DNA of 64,000 nt, from assembly GCF_042685645.1 (NCBI RefSeq), contig NZ_JBHUNX010000001.1, positions 2,480,001 through 2,544,000 of the forward strand. Reading direction: 5' to 3'. Positions 49,784 through 61,583 of this stretch are shown here, in pieces (position 1 is the first letter of the stretch; each line of letters opens with the position of its first letter). Below the pieces are notes generated by a model. It worked only from the letters and a program-made list of their open reading frames with translations, did not search any database and was not told the origin of the DNA. The DNA comes from Salininema proteolyticum. Lineage in GTDB: Bacteria; Actinomycetota; Actinomycetes; Mycobacteriales; Micromonosporaceae. The position numbers were made by a program, and so were the translations under genes.

Positions 49784-51059
49784 CCACGGAGATCTCGCTG
49801 GGGGCGCCGACGCGCACCTGCGGCCCCCAGGCGCCGGCTCCACGCGACACGTACAGCTGCGTGTCGCCGTAGCTCTCCAGCCCCGCGACGGTCGGATTGG
49901 GAAGGCCCGCCAGCAGCGTGCCGGGCCAGATCTGGCCGCCGTGGGTGTGGCCCGACAACTGCAGGTCCACCCCCCAGTCGACCGCCTGGTCGATGACGAC
50001 GGGCTGGTGGGCCAGCAGGACCGCGGCCCGGTCCGGGTCGCGGTCGCCCAGCGCCGCGGCGAAGTCCGGGCCGGAGGACTGCTCGTTGGGGAACTCTTCC
50101 GCCTGGACGTCGTCGACACCGGCGAGGTCGAAGTGCGGAAGCTCCGCGTGGACGTTCTCCAAGGGGCGCATGCCGATCTCCTGGATCTCCTCGATCCACC
50201 TCTCGACGCCGGAGTAGTACTCGTGGTTGCCGGTGACGAAGAAGGTGCCGTAGCGCGAGTCCAGGTCCGCCAGCGGGGCGACGGCGTCGCCGAGTTCGGA
50301 GACGGTGCCGTCCACCAGGTCGCCCACGACGGCGACGAGGTCGGCGTCGACCCGGTTGACCGCGTCGACGATCACCCGGCTGCGGCTGCGCCCCACCATG
50401 GGAGAGAGGTGGATGTCGCTGAGCAGCGCGACGCGGAACCCGTCGGCCTTGCGCGGCAGGCGCGCCAGGGGCACTTCGAGCGGTTTGTAGCGCGGGGGCC
50501 TCATGCCCTCGTAGAGCCCGTAGCCGGTCGTCACCAGGCTGACCGTCGCGGCGGTCGCGGCGATGCCCGCGGCGACGGTCCGCCGGCGGGTCAGCCCCGT
50601 CGGGCCGCCCTCCTCGGGCGGGCCGGTCGGCGGGGCCTCCGTGGCGGTGGCGACGGACGAGGAGTCCGAGCGGGGTTCCTCCCCGGCGGCCTCCTCCTCA
50701 GAAGATCCTCCCCCGCCCGCGGCCACGGGTTCCCTCTCCGCCCGCGCGATGCGGCGGTTGAGGATCCAGCGGACCGGTTCGGCCGCGACCAGCACCATGC
50801 CGGCGAACATGAGCAGGACCAGCCAGGTGTAGCCGATCCAGGAGACGATCCCCTTGACCTGGAAGGAGACGGGGACGTTTCGGACCGCCGCCAGAGCGGC
50901 GAGGGAGAAGGCGCACATGACGGCGAGGACGACCGCTCCGGCCCTCCTCGCACGCGACCCCTCCGCGGTGGTCGCCTTCACCAGGCGGTGCCAGAGATAG
51001 TAGTGGGCTCCCCCGAGCAGGAGCGCCAGAACGCCGAACACGGCGAGCACCTGCCACAC
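49758..51059 (-). CDS. membrane metallophosphoesterase
   Basis: A 433-aa protein with five hydrophobic segments in the first 240 residues and a Pro/Glu/Ser-rich linker around 115-170. The calcineurin-type phosphoesterase domain from about 195 has DIHLS (for D-x-H), VGDLVDG, TGNHEYY and SGHTHGGQIWPG, all five metal motifs in place. The YkuE-like group acts on phospholipid-type substrates at the membrane; the exact substrate is unknown. GTG 51059 shares one base with the TAG of the upstream gene, so translation is probably coupled. It converges with the copper ATPase by 26 bases. Confidence 0.85.
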   Translation of the reverse strand: MWQVLAVFGVLALLLGGAHYYLWHRLVKATTAEGSRARRAGAVVLAVMCAFSLAALAAVRNVPVSFQVKGIVSWIGYTWLVLLMFAGMVLVAAEPVRWILNRRIARAEREPVAAGGGGSSEEEAAGEEPRSDSSSVATATEAPPTGPPEEGGPTGLTRRRTVAAGIAATAATVSLVTTGYGLYEGMRPPRYKPLEVPLARLPRKADGFRVALLSDIHLSPMVGRSRSRVIVDAVNRVDADLVAVVGDLVDGTVSELGDAVAPLADLDSRYGTFFVTGNHEYYSGVERWIEEIQEIGMRPLENVHAELPHFDLAGVDDVQAEEFPNEQSSGPDFAAALGDRDPDRAAVLLAHQPVVIDQAVDWGVDLQLSGHTHGGQIWPGTLLAGLPNPTVAGLESYGDTQLYVSRGAGAWGPQVRVGAPSEISVVTLRSLRA

Positions 51060-52033
51060 TAGGGGGTCTCGCTCTCCGGACGCTTCTCGTCTTCGCCGCC
51101 GTTCCCGCCGGAGCCCGACTCCTGGCGCACCTGGCGGTCCAGCAGCTGGTCGACCTCGACGAGCTTGAACTTGGGCATGAACTCGCCCCAGGAGATCGTG
51201 TCGGGGACCGTCTCGCGCACGGCCATGACGGTCGTGCCGGGGATGCGCAGCGTCACCGACGCCGGCGCGCCCAGCCGCTTCTGGTGGAGGACGGCCTCCG
51301 TCGGTGTGCCGGAGGGAGACTGGGCCAGCTCGAACACGGCCGCCTCGTTCTCCTTGGCCTGCGGGACCCACTCCATGTCGCGCTTGAGGACGACGCCGAC
51401 GGCGTTCTTCTTGCCCTCGATGGAGCCGCTGTAGTTGAGCGCCAGGGTGTTGGCGTCACCGCGCGCCTGCAGGAGCGTCCACGCCCCGTCCTCCAGGTCG
51501 ACCAGTTGGCCCTGGAAGCGGCGCACGGCCGTCTCGATCTGGCCGCGGCGGCGGCGCTCCGACAGCGGCTTGGAGACCAACCGGAACACGGCCACGAGGG
51601 CCATGAGCACCAGGAGGCCGGCCCCGGCGGCGGCCAGGGCCGAGAGCCCCGCCTCCATGACGGCGACCATGACCGCACCGGTGAGGACGCCGCTGAGCAG
51701 GCCCAGGACCGGTTTCAGCCAGAACGGCCCCGCCCCCTTGTAGGTCTTCAGCGGCGCTATCAGGCCAATGCAGACGGCCGCGATGGTGGAGATGCCCACC
51801 AGGGTCGGGGAGGGAGCGCCGGCCGAGGCGATCCACCGGGAGGCCCACCAGGCCATGAAGCCCGAGCCGATGAGCATGACGGGAATGAGCATGAGGACCG
51901 CGAAGGTCAGCTGCTGCGGGGTGGGGCGGGTGGCGGTCAGGAGGATCGGACCGAGCATGAGCAGCGGCAGGACCACTCCGAACAGGCCCACCTGGACCGC
52001 GCTGACCACCACGATGGGTGTTAGGGAGGACAA
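51059..52033 (-). CDS. hypothetical membrane protein
   Basis: A 324-aa protein with about six hydrophobic segments in the first 165 residues (LTPIVVVSAVQVGLFGVVLPLLML through LVLMALVAVFRLV). A soluble part of about 150 residues follows, with a Ser/Gly/Glu-rich tail. No family is recognised. TTG at 52033 is taken as start because GAGGAG lies 6 bases ahead. Its stop overlaps the start of the metallophosphoesterase gene by one base; the two likely act together. Confidence 0.65.
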   Translation of the reverse strand: MSSLTPIVVVSAVQVGLFGVVLPLLMLGPILLTATRPTPQQLTFAVLMLIPVMLIGSGFMAWWASRWIASAGAPSPTLVGISTIAAVCIGLIAPLKTYKGAGPFWLKPVLGLLSGVLTGAVMVAVMEAGLSALAAAGAGLLVLMALVAVFRLVSKPLSERRRRGQIETAVRRFQGQLVDLEDGAWTLLQARGDANTLALNYSGSIEGKKNAVGVVLKRDMEWVPQAKENEAAVFELAQSPSGTPTEAVLHQKRLGAPASVTLRIPGTTVMAVRETVPDTISWGEFMPKFKLVEVDQLLDRQVRQESGSGGNGGEDEKRPESETP

Positions 52034-52086
52034 GTCGATCTCCTCGCTGGTTTCTCTGGAGTTCCTCCTCCAAAGCTTAACAAGGA

Positions 52087-52116
52087 GGGCCGCCTCCGGA
52101 GTCCCGGAGGCGGCCC
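52087..52116 (-). terminator. pepN terminator
   Basis: GGGCCGCCTCCGG-agtc-CCGGAGGCGGCCC: a perfect 13-pair stem with a 4-base loop, 30 bases beyond the pepN stop. Confidence 0.85.
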
Positions 52117-52145
52117 GTCGGCGGTCGCTCGGCGGAGCGGCCGTC

Positions 52146-54680
<2,535 letters not shown>

Positions 54681-54787
54681 AGTGCCTCCCTAGGTAGTGA
54701 TCGAATCTATCCTCCAAAGTGTGTCACACCGGGTCGGGCGGCACGGCGCTCCAGGGTCAGGGAATTCCCTGGCTTACGCTGGTGGTC

Positions 54788-55969
54788 ATGACCGCTGCAC
54801 ACTTTGTCAGGCGCGCTTGGCTGTCCACTGGGGGCACGGGCGCCAAGAACTACGACGAGTTCCCCGACGAGTCGGTCATCACCGATCTCGTCGCCGAGAA
54901 TCCCGCCAGCGTGCTGGCCGTGGAGATGCCGACGTGGACGCCGGAGGCCCGCGAGGCCGGCCTGGCGTTCGACGAGGCCCTTCCCGCCGCGAAGGAGCGG
55001 CTGGAGGCGCTCCAGCAGGCCGGGCGCTTCCGACCCCATGACGACGTGGCCGTGGCCTACCGGATCACCGAGGAGGGCCAGGAGCCCTTCCTGGGCCTCT
55101 TCGCCATGGTCGACACCGCGCAGATCTCCTCGTCCCCCGAGGAGGAGGGCCTGGTGATCCGCAATGAGGAGGTCTTCCGCTCCAAGGTCGAGGAGCGCAG
55201 CCGCCTCAACGCCCACCTGGGCGTGCAGTTGAGCCCCGTGCTCCTGCTGCAGACCGAGCCGGGGCTGCACGAGCGCCTGGCCGCCGCGGTCGAGGCCGCC
55301 GGCGAGCCCGCGCTGGCCGACCGGGACGAGGCCGGGAGGCTGCACGAGATCTGGCCGGTGGACGACGCCGAGCTGGTCGCCGCGGCCGGGTCGGGCCGCC
55401 TGGTGGTCGCCGACGGCAACCACCGTTCCCTGGCCGCCCAGGTGGGCGGTCTGGGCCGCTTCCTGTCGGTCATCACGACCTCCGAGTCGATCCGGCTGCT
55501 GCCCTACAACCGCCTCGTCTCGGGCCTGCCGGGGTCGGCGGCGCAGCTGATGGTGCAGATCGGCCAGATCGGCGCCGAGGTCGAGGAGGTCGACGCGCCC
55601 TACGTCCCCGAGGAGCACGGGCATGTGATCTTCTACGGATCGGGGCGGACGTGGAGGGTAGCGTTCCCCACAGACGGAGGGACCGCTGTCGACGCCCTGG
55701 ACCACTCCAAGGTCGAGAGGGAGGTCTTCGAGGGCCTGCTCGGCTTCGAGCCGAAGGACCCGCGCATCACCTACGTCGGCGGCGACTATTCGGTCGAATG
55801 GCTGGTCGGACAGGTCGACGAGGGCCGGGCCGACCTCGCGGTGATCATCGCTCCGGTCGGCGTGGAGGACTTCGTCGACATCAACCTGCGGCGCCTCGTG
55901 ATGCCCCGCAAGTCGACGTGGTTCGTCCCGAAGGCCCGTGCGGGGCTGGTCGCGGCGGACGTAGAGTAA
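54788..55969 (+). CDS. DUF1015 family protein
   Basis: A 393-aa protein of the DUF1015 family, which covers SerK-like small-molecule kinases and uncharacterised proteins. The block VADGNHRSLAAQVG resembles the ParB/sulfiredoxin-like DGNHR motif seen in that group. Other blocks: NYDEFPDESVI near the start and VPKARAGLVAADVE at the end. ATG 54788 follows a TACGCT hexamer by 7 bases, so the message is probably leaderless. The rpiB gene starts 5 bases after its stop; joint transcription is likely. Confidence 0.75.
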   Translation: MTAAHFVRRAWLSTGGTGAKNYDEFPDESVITDLVAENPASVLAVEMPTWTPEAREAGLAFDEALPAAKERLEALQQAGRFRPHDDVAVAYRITEEGQEPFLGLFAMVDTAQISSSPEEEGLVIRNEEVFRSKVEERSRLNAHLGVQLSPVLLLQTEPGLHERLAAAVEAAGEPALADRDEAGRLHEIWPVDDAELVAAAGSGRLVVADGNHRSLAAQVGGLGRFLSVITTSESIRLLPYNRLVSGLPGSAAQLMVQIGQIGAEVEEVDAPYVPEEHGHVIFYGSGRTWRVAFPTDGGTAVDALDHSKVEREVFEGLLGFEPKDPRITYVGGDYSVEWLVGQVDEGRADLAVIIAPVGVEDFVDINLRRLVMPRKSTWFVPKARAGLVAADVE

Positions 55970-55974
55970 GACCC

Positions 55975-56445
55975 GTGCGAATCTACATCGGCTCAGATCA
56001 CGCTGGATACGAACTGAAGAACCACCTCGTCGCCCACCTGGAGAAGGCGGGCCACGAGGTGACCGACATCGGCCCGGCGGCCTTCGACCCGGAGGACGAC
56101 TACCCCGCCTTCTGCTTCCACGCCGCCGCCGCCGTGGTGGGCGACCCCGGTTCCCTGGGCGTCGTGATCGGCGGCTCCGGAAACGGCGAGCAGATCGCGG
56201 CCAACAAGGTTCCCGGCGCCCGGTGCGCCCTGGTGTGGAACGAGGAGACCGCGAAGCTGGCCCGCCAGCACAACGACGCCAACCTGATGGGCATCGGCGC
56301 CCGGATGCACTCCACCGACGACGCGGTCCGCTTCACCGAGACGTTCCTGGCCGAGCCGTTCTCGGCCGCCGACCGCCACCAGCGCCGCATCGACCAGGTG
56401 GCCGAGTTCGACAAGACGCGGGAGCTGCCCGACCTTCCCGCCTGA
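55975..56445 (+). CDS. rpiB: ribose-5-phosphate isomerase B
   Basis: A 156-aa RpiB/LacAB-family isomerase that interconverts ribose 5-phosphate and ribulose 5-phosphate. It begins IYIGSDHAGYELKNHL, with VVIGGSGNGEQIAANKVPGARCAL and the C-terminal RHQRRIDQV. The usual CGTG active-site loop has GSGN in its place, a substitution seen in actinobacterial RpiB. GTG 55975 lies 5 bases after the upstream stop. Confidence 0.92.
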   Translation: MRIYIGSDHAGYELKNHLVAHLEKAGHEVTDIGPAAFDPEDDYPAFCFHAAAAVVGDPGSLGVVIGGSGNGEQIAANKVPGARCALVWNEETAKLARQHNDANLMGIGARMHSTDDAVRFTETFLAEPFSAADRHQRRIDQVAEFDKTRELPDLPA

Positions 56446-56455
56446 CGACCCTTTC

Positions 56456-56477
56456 GGGGCCGGCTTCGGCCGGCCCC
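56456..56477 (+). terminator. rpiB terminator
   Basis: GGGGCCGGC-ttcg-GCCGGCCCC: a perfect 9-pair stem with a UUCG tetraloop, 10 bases after the stop codon. Confidence 0.85.
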
Positions 56478-56737
56478 TCTCCGTCCCCCCGGCGGTTCTT
56501 GTGCGGGACAACACGTTCGCCCTCACAAGGTAATATGGAATACTCGGTACCCTGCGGAGCACAGTGAAAGCGCCTCCCGGACACCCCTTCGCTCCGAGCG
56601 ATATCGTGGGCGGGTGCGCCCGTCCGCGGGCGACCGGTCGCGCCGCCCCTCGGCACGCCGTTCTGCGCAGGACGTGCTGCGGTGCCCTCGGGCACTCCGG
56701 CGCGGTCACCCTCCCGAACAGAAGGAACACCAGATAG

Positions 56738-58471
56738 ATGACGATCCAACCGCCGACCCAGTCCTCGGACCTCAACCTGGTGTGCGGTCCGGTCGACCCC
56801 ATGCAGGGGTCGGACGAGAGCTACCGCATCACGCGGCTGCTCGGATCGGGCGGCCAGGCCGATGTCTACCAGGCCGTCCGCATGTCGGGAGGTATCCAGT
56901 CGGCTCCGGTGAGCGTCAAGGTCTTCCGCCTCAACCCCGAGATCGACCCGCAGCAGCAGTACAAGTCCTGGGACAAGGGCGACGCCGTCCTCATGGACCT
57001 GCACTCGCGCGGCGTGTCCAACATCTGCCGGCGCATCGACGCCTTCTACGGCCACAGGCCCCACCAGCCGGGCGCCCCGCTCCACGGCGAGCAGGTCCCC
57101 TACCAGGTGCTGGAGTACCTTCCCGGCCACGACCTCAAGGACTACCTGGCACAGCGCGTCGGCCGCGTCGACGGTCCCTCGGTGCTCCACTCCGTCGCCG
57201 GGGTGCTGCGCGACCTCCACGAGCCGGGCGGGGCCCACCCGATCCTGCACATGGACATCAAGCCGGGCAACATCATCGTCGGACCGGACCGCTCGGCGAA
57301 GATCATCGACTTCACCGGCGCCCGCTACCACTCGCCCTCGCACCTGACGACGATCTCCTACACCCGCGAGACCGCAGGGCCCGAGGCGTACGAGGGGCGC
57401 GTCGGGCCGTCCTACGACGTCCACGGCTTCGGTTCGATCGCCTTCTACCTCATCACGGGCGCCACGGCGCGGACCGACTCCCAGGACGCGATCTTCCCCG
57501 GGTCGGCCCCGGCCACGCCCTGGGCGCGGCTGCGCCAGCATCCGTACCTGGAGTCGAACCCGCAGTTGCGCGACCACCTGAACGCTCCCCTCGCGGACCG
57601 TCCCGCCGACCGGCCCACCACCGCCGAGCTGCCGCGCTGGATCGCGGAGCTGGCCGAGATGGTGAACCGTTCGCGCGTGCCGGACCTGGGCGTGGACTGG
57701 CGCGGCGGGCCTGAGAAGACGCCGCACATGGGCGTTCCCATGGGCGCCGCGACGACCATGAACCGGCCGGGCGGGGCCATGGGCGCCGCCGGCATGGCCG
57801 GTGCCGCCGGCGCCGGTGCGGCCGCCATGGGCGGCGGTCACGCCGCGGGCCAAGGCGCCGCGGTGTACGGCTCGGCGAACGCCGCGGCCCCCTACGGCGC
57901 CCACCCGTCTCCGCCGGAGGCGACCAAGGTCAATCCCGCCGCCCTGCCGCCGCTGCAGCTCGACAACGAGCGCGAGCGCCCGCACGGGCGGGTGCAGGTT
58001 CCCGAGGGGCAGCCTGGCCAGGGCCGCGAGCCCGGGCCGCAGCAGCCCGACCACCGCCAGGGGCCCTCCCCGCAGCAGATGGACCAGGGCCGGGAGCAGG
58101 CTCCCCGCGAACGCGACGAGCGGGAGGAGCACCCGCTCCTCGGACCGCCCGGGTCCATGCGGCGGGGCATGGAGTTCACCGTGATCGGGACGATCTTCGC
58201 CGCGATCATGTGGCTGCTCTGGATCCTCGACGGCGACTCGGCCGTCGAGCAGGGCGCCGTCTTCTTCGTCATGGCCTTCACCGTGGCGCTCGGGCTGTTC
58301 TTCCTGCTGCGCACCCTCGGGGGGATCTTCTGGGGCCGCATGATGGGGGCCAATAGGCGCACCGCCCGCCTGGCCCACCTGGCCTCCGGCGGTTTCATGG
58401 TCGCGGTCGGCATCGGCTGGCTGCAGCAGGTCAGCTGGGGCTTCCTCGATTTCGGCTGGCTGCCGTTCTGA
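56738..58471 (+). CDS. membrane Ser/Thr protein kinase with altered HRD and DFG motifs
   Basis: A 577-aa kinase. The Gly-rich loop GSGGQADVYQAV, K61 in VSVKVFR, D172 and N177 in HMDIKPGNII, and D190 in IIDFTGARY are all present. Two hallmark motifs differ, HMD instead of HRD and DFT instead of DFG, so activity and activation-loop control may be unusual. After the kinase domain (about 27-295) comes an Ala/Gly/Gln/Pro-rich linker (to about 465), then three hydrophobic segments. AAGGAAC precedes the ATG. No phosphatase or FHA partner is adjacent. Confidence 0.85.
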   Translation: MTIQPPTQSSDLNLVCGPVDPMQGSDESYRITRLLGSGGQADVYQAVRMSGGIQSAPVSVKVFRLNPEIDPQQQYKSWDKGDAVLMDLHSRGVSNICRRIDAFYGHRPHQPGAPLHGEQVPYQVLEYLPGHDLKDYLAQRVGRVDGPSVLHSVAGVLRDLHEPGGAHPILHMDIKPGNIIVGPDRSAKIIDFTGARYHSPSHLTTISYTRETAGPEAYEGRVGPSYDVHGFGSIAFYLITGATARTDSQDAIFPGSAPATPWARLRQHPYLESNPQLRDHLNAPLADRPADRPTTAELPRWIAELAEMVNRSRVPDLGVDWRGGPEKTPHMGVPMGAATTMNRPGGAMGAAGMAGAAGAGAAAMGGGHAAGQGAAVYGSANAAAPYGAHPSPPEATKVNPAALPPLQLDNERERPHGRVQVPEGQPGQGREPGPQQPDHRQGPSPQQMDQGREQAPRERDEREEHPLLGPPGSMRRGMEFTVIGTIFAAIMWLLWILDGDSAVEQGAVFFVMAFTVALGLFFLLRTLGGIFWGRMMGANRRTARLAHLASGGFMVAVGIGWLQQVSWGFLDFGWLPF

Positions 58472-58529
58472 GGTCACAGATTCTCCACGCGTCGGTCTCT
58501 TCGGGGCCGCGACGTGCGAAAATGGCGCC

Positions 58530-59063
58530 ATGACGACTAACGATCTGGCTCGCGACATCTATGACGCCGCCCACCTGACCGGAGAGTTCACGCTCCGCTC
58601 GGGCGTGACGGCGACGGAGTACTTCGACAAGTACCTGTTCGAATCCGACCCGAAGCTGATCAAGCGCATCGCCGAGCGTCTGGCCGAGTTCGTCCCCTCC
58701 GAGGGGGTCGACGCTCTGGCCGGGCTGGAGACCGGCGGCATTCCGATCGCCGTCGTGCTCTCCCAGATAACCGGGGTTCCGGCTTACTTCATCCGCAAGG
58801 AGGCCAAGACCTACGGCACCTGCCGCCTGGCCGAGGGCGGCGACATCGAGGGCAAGCGCCTGTTCGTCGTGGAGGACGTCGTGACCTCCGGGGGTGCCGT
58901 CATGGACGCCCTGGGCGAGCTGCGGCGTCGCGGCGCGACGGTCGAGGAGGGCGTCTGCGTGATCGACCGCGAGTCGGGCGGGCTGAAGAACCTGGCCGAC
59001 AACGGCCTGGCCATGAAGGCCCTGTTCACGATGAGCGAGCTGAAGACCGCCGGAGAGGCGTAG
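58530..59063 (+). CDS. pyrE: orotate phosphoribosyltransferase
   Basis: A 177-aa enzyme that makes OMP from orotate and PRPP in pyrimidine synthesis. PRPP-binding motif VVEDVVTSGGAVMDAL, and FIRKEAKTYGTCRLAEGGDIEG is the hood/flexible-loop region. Its length is typical for the short OPRT group. No ribosome-binding site is visible just upstream. No other pyrimidine gene is adjacent. Confidence 0.9.
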   Translation: MTTNDLARDIYDAAHLTGEFTLRSGVTATEYFDKYLFESDPKLIKRIAERLAEFVPSEGVDALAGLETGGIPIAVVLSQITGVPAYFIRKEAKTYGTCRLAEGGDIEGKRLFVVEDVVTSGGAVMDALGELRRRGATVEEGVCVIDRESGGLKNLADNGLAMKALFTMSELKTAGEA

Positions 59064-59078
59064 CGACAGGGTTTTCCC

Positions 59079-59117
59079 GGCCTTTCGCACCCCGGTTCGG
59101 GGCGCGGAGGGCCTTTT
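59079..59117 (+). terminator. pyrE terminator
   Basis: Hairpin around CACCCCGG-ttc-GGGGCGCG with outer GGCC/GGCC pairs, followed by TTTT, 15 bases after the pyrE stop. Confidence 0.65.
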
Positions 59118-59183
59118 CGCTGTAGCACATTTGTTCTATGATGGCGAGGGCAAAAGTAGGCCTACATAGAAAGTACCCCTTTC

Positions 59184-59978
59184 ATGCCCCTGCAAAACCC
59201 CATGCGGAAGCCCCGTACCGCTTCCCTCCTTCTCTCGCTCGGCCTCGTCGGGTCCGCTCTGTTGACCACGACCTCACCGGCTCATGCGTCGGCTCCTGAA
59301 CGTCTCGCCTATTGGGACCTCGGAGCGGATCTGCAAGGAGCCGATTCGTGGAACGACCATGATCTGACATTCTCGAGCGAACCTGAATGGACTTTTGACA
59401 GGTTCCTCATCTGCGATGGCTCGTATCGCCTGAATGGCACCTCGTACGGGTCGACCGCGGACAGCGTCATCGATACGACCGAGTCATTTACGGCCATGAC
59501 CTGGGTCCGACTGGATTCCGCCGCCGCCGATCAAACGGTGCTCTCGCAGGCCGGAACGGACTCCGACCTATTCGACCTCTCGTTCTCTGCTACCGACCGG
59601 GCCTGGAGTTTCTCCATGCCGCACAATGACCGGGACGACGCTCATCGGCATCGCGCCGTATCCCCCGAACCCGTCGACGAACAGGTTTGGTACCACCTCG
59701 CGGCCGTATACGACCGCGAGAATCGTGAAATTCGACTGTACGTGGACGGAGCACCTGTTGCCAGCTCCGTCCTTCCCGGGAACCGGCAGTTCTCTGCCGG
59801 GCCGTTCGTCATAGGATCCTCCGGAGACGCCACCGCGACGACAACCGGGCATATCGACAGCGCCCGCGCCTATTCGGGGGTGGTCGAGGAAGAAACGATC
59901 ACGATGCTCTCGTCCAGAAGGCCTACCATGCCCCTGGATCCGGACGGCTCGATCTGCGATCCGGACGATCCCTGGTAG
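59184..59978 (+). CDS. secreted LamG-like (concanavalin-fold) protein
   Basis: A 264-aa exported protein. The signal peptide has a basic start, the core ASLLLSLGLVGSALLTTTS and a likely AHA cleavage site near residue 35. One LamG-like beta-sandwich domain follows: FTAMTWVRLDSAAADQTVLSQAG, VWYHLAAVYDRENREIRLYVDGAPVA and GHIDSARAYSGVV. Such domains bind carbohydrate or protein at the cell surface. The last 25 residues are acidic. A TATGAT hexamer at 59138 may be the -10. The upstream sequence is AT-rich compared with the neighbours. Confidence 0.8.
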   Translation: MPLQNPMRKPRTASLLLSLGLVGSALLTTTSPAHASAPERLAYWDLGADLQGADSWNDHDLTFSSEPEWTFDRFLICDGSYRLNGTSYGSTADSVIDTTESFTAMTWVRLDSAAADQTVLSQAGTDSDLFDLSFSATDRAWSFSMPHNDRDDAHRHRAVSPEPVDEQVWYHLAAVYDRENREIRLYVDGAPVASSVLPGNRQFSAGPFVIGSSGDATATTTGHIDSARAYSGVVEEETITMLSSRRPTMPLDPDGSICDPDDPW

Positions 59979-60076
59979 ACCCGGGGATCGGCACTGTTCG
60001 GGAGCTAGGGGACCGGTGATTTTGGAGTGGTATCCTTCGCACCGGTATCCCGGTTTCCGCCCCGAAGGAAGGTTTC

Positions 60077-61090
60077 ATGGTCGACTTCTTCTCCCGCGCA
60101 ACGGAAGACGTTCTCTACGCCCGGACGGGGCCGCTGGGGAGGATCGTCCTGAACAAGCCGCGCAGCATCAACGCGCTCACCCACGACATGATCCACTCGC
60201 TCCAAGCGCAGCTGGAAGAGTGGGCCGAGGACGACTCGGTGTCCGCGGTGTCCGTCGAGGGCGCCGGCGGCCGGGGCCTGTGCTCGGGCGGGGACGTCCG
60301 GTTCATGCGCCAGAGCGTCCTCGACGGCAATGCCGACGCCGTCGACTTCTGGGCCGACGAGTACACCATGAACCTGCTGATCGGCGAATACCCCAAGCCC
60401 GTCGTCGCGTTCATGGACGGCGTGACGATGGGCGGGGGCGTCGGAGTGTCCGGCCACGCCTCCCACCGCTTCGCCACGGACCGCTCGCGCATCGCCATGC
60501 CGGAGACGGCCATCGGGTTCAGCCCGGACGTCGGCGGCATGCGGCTGCTGTCGAGCGCCCCGGGCGAGTTCGGCACGTACATGGCCCTGACCGGGGAGCC
60601 GGTCGACGGCCCGACCGCGGTGGCGGCGGGTTTCGCCGACGCGGTCGTCGATCACGGCGAGATCCCGGCGATCATCGACCGCCTCGCCGCCGGCGAGTCC
60701 CCCGACGCGATCCTTGAAGAGGCGAAGAAGCCCGTCCCCGAGTTGGACCTGTCGTGGATAGACGAGTGCTTCGCCGGGGACGATCCGGCCGCGATCCTGG
60801 CCGCCCTGCAGAGTCACCCGAGCGGAGAGGCGAAGGCCGCCGCCGAGGTCGTCGAGTCCCGGGCGCCGCTGTCGGTCGCCGTAGCGCTGGAGGCCGTGCG
60901 CCGCGCGAAGGGCATGTCCCTGGCCGACGTCCTCAAGCAGGACCTGGTCCTCGGCAAGAGCTTCACCGCCAACCCCGATTTCGTCGAGGGTGTGCGGGCG
61001 AAGCTGGTCGACAAGGACAACGACCCGCACTGGCAGCACAAGTCCCTGAAAGAGGTCGACCGGGCGACCGTCCTCGCCCAGTTCTCCTAG
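60077..61090 (+). CDS. enoyl-CoA hydratase-like / 3-hydroxyisobutyryl-CoA hydrolase
   Basis: A 337-aa crotonase-fold protein of the ECH_2 (3-hydroxyisobutyryl-CoA hydrolase) type. The N-terminal oxyanion-hole block is RGLCSGGDVRFM, the second is DGVTMGGGVGVSGHASHRFATD, and AMPETAIGFSPDVGGMRLLSS carries the conserved Glu and Asp. The C-terminal 100 residues are extra helices found in this subgroup. The enzyme works in valine breakdown by removing CoA from 3-hydroxyisobutyryl-CoA; the specific substrate is inferred. The ATG has GAAGGAAGG upstream. Confidence 0.87.
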   Translation: MVDFFSRATEDVLYARTGPLGRIVLNKPRSINALTHDMIHSLQAQLEEWAEDDSVSAVSVEGAGGRGLCSGGDVRFMRQSVLDGNADAVDFWADEYTMNLLIGEYPKPVVAFMDGVTMGGGVGVSGHASHRFATDRSRIAMPETAIGFSPDVGGMRLLSSAPGEFGTYMALTGEPVDGPTAVAAGFADAVVDHGEIPAIIDRLAAGESPDAILEEAKKPVPELDLSWIDECFAGDDPAAILAALQSHPSGEAKAAAEVVESRAPLSVAVALEAVRRAKGMSLADVLKQDLVLGKSFTANPDFVEGVRAKLVDKDNDPHWQHKSLKEVDRATVLAQFS

Positions 61091-61186
61091 AGATCGACCG
61101 CTTTCCGCACAAGCCATGAGCGCGGAGCCGGTCCCCGCCCGGTTCGGCCGAGGACCGGCAGGCAGGCCGCAGCTAACGTGTGAACC

Positions 61187-61546
61187 ATGGAAAATATCCG
61201 CCGTTCACTCCACACCGTCTTCGTCGCCATCGCCATCTTCGCGTTCGCCGTTCTATTCCTATCGATCCTGGACAATGGCGGCTCCCTGGGGAGCCTCGAG
61301 GGCTCCGAGCCCGCCGCGTTCGGCCTCATGGGGATCCTCGCGGCCCTGATCGCCATCGCTTCGGGGAGCGCCGTCCCTGACGAGGAACAAAGCGCGGAAC
61401 GCGGTAAGACCGCACTCGACGACGAAATCGATGAGGTCGATGAGATCGACGAAGTCGATGTCGACGAGGACGAGATCGATAAAGTCACCATCGCCGAGGA
61501 CGCCCGCCCCGTAGATTTCCTGAACGATCCGAATCCGCGCCCCTGA
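61187..61546 (+). CDS. small membrane protein with acidic repeat tail
   Basis: A 119-aa protein with two hydrophobic segments (SLHTVFVAIAIFAFAVLFLSIL and AFGLMGILAALIAIASG). A strongly acidic repeat follows, DEIDEVDEIDEVDVDEDEID, then a short end. No family is recognised. The acidic tail would face the cytoplasm if both ends are inside. It lies 97 bases after the hydrolase gene on the same strand. Confidence 0.55.
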   Translation: MENIRRSLHTVFVAIAIFAFAVLFLSILDNGGSLGSLEGSEPAAFGLMGILAALIAIASGSAVPDEEQSAERGKTALDDEIDEVDEIDEVDVDEDEIDKVTIAEDARPVDFLNDPNPRP

Positions 61547-61583
61547 ACGGAGAATCGCCGTCGCGGGCGCCGAAAGGCCCCTC

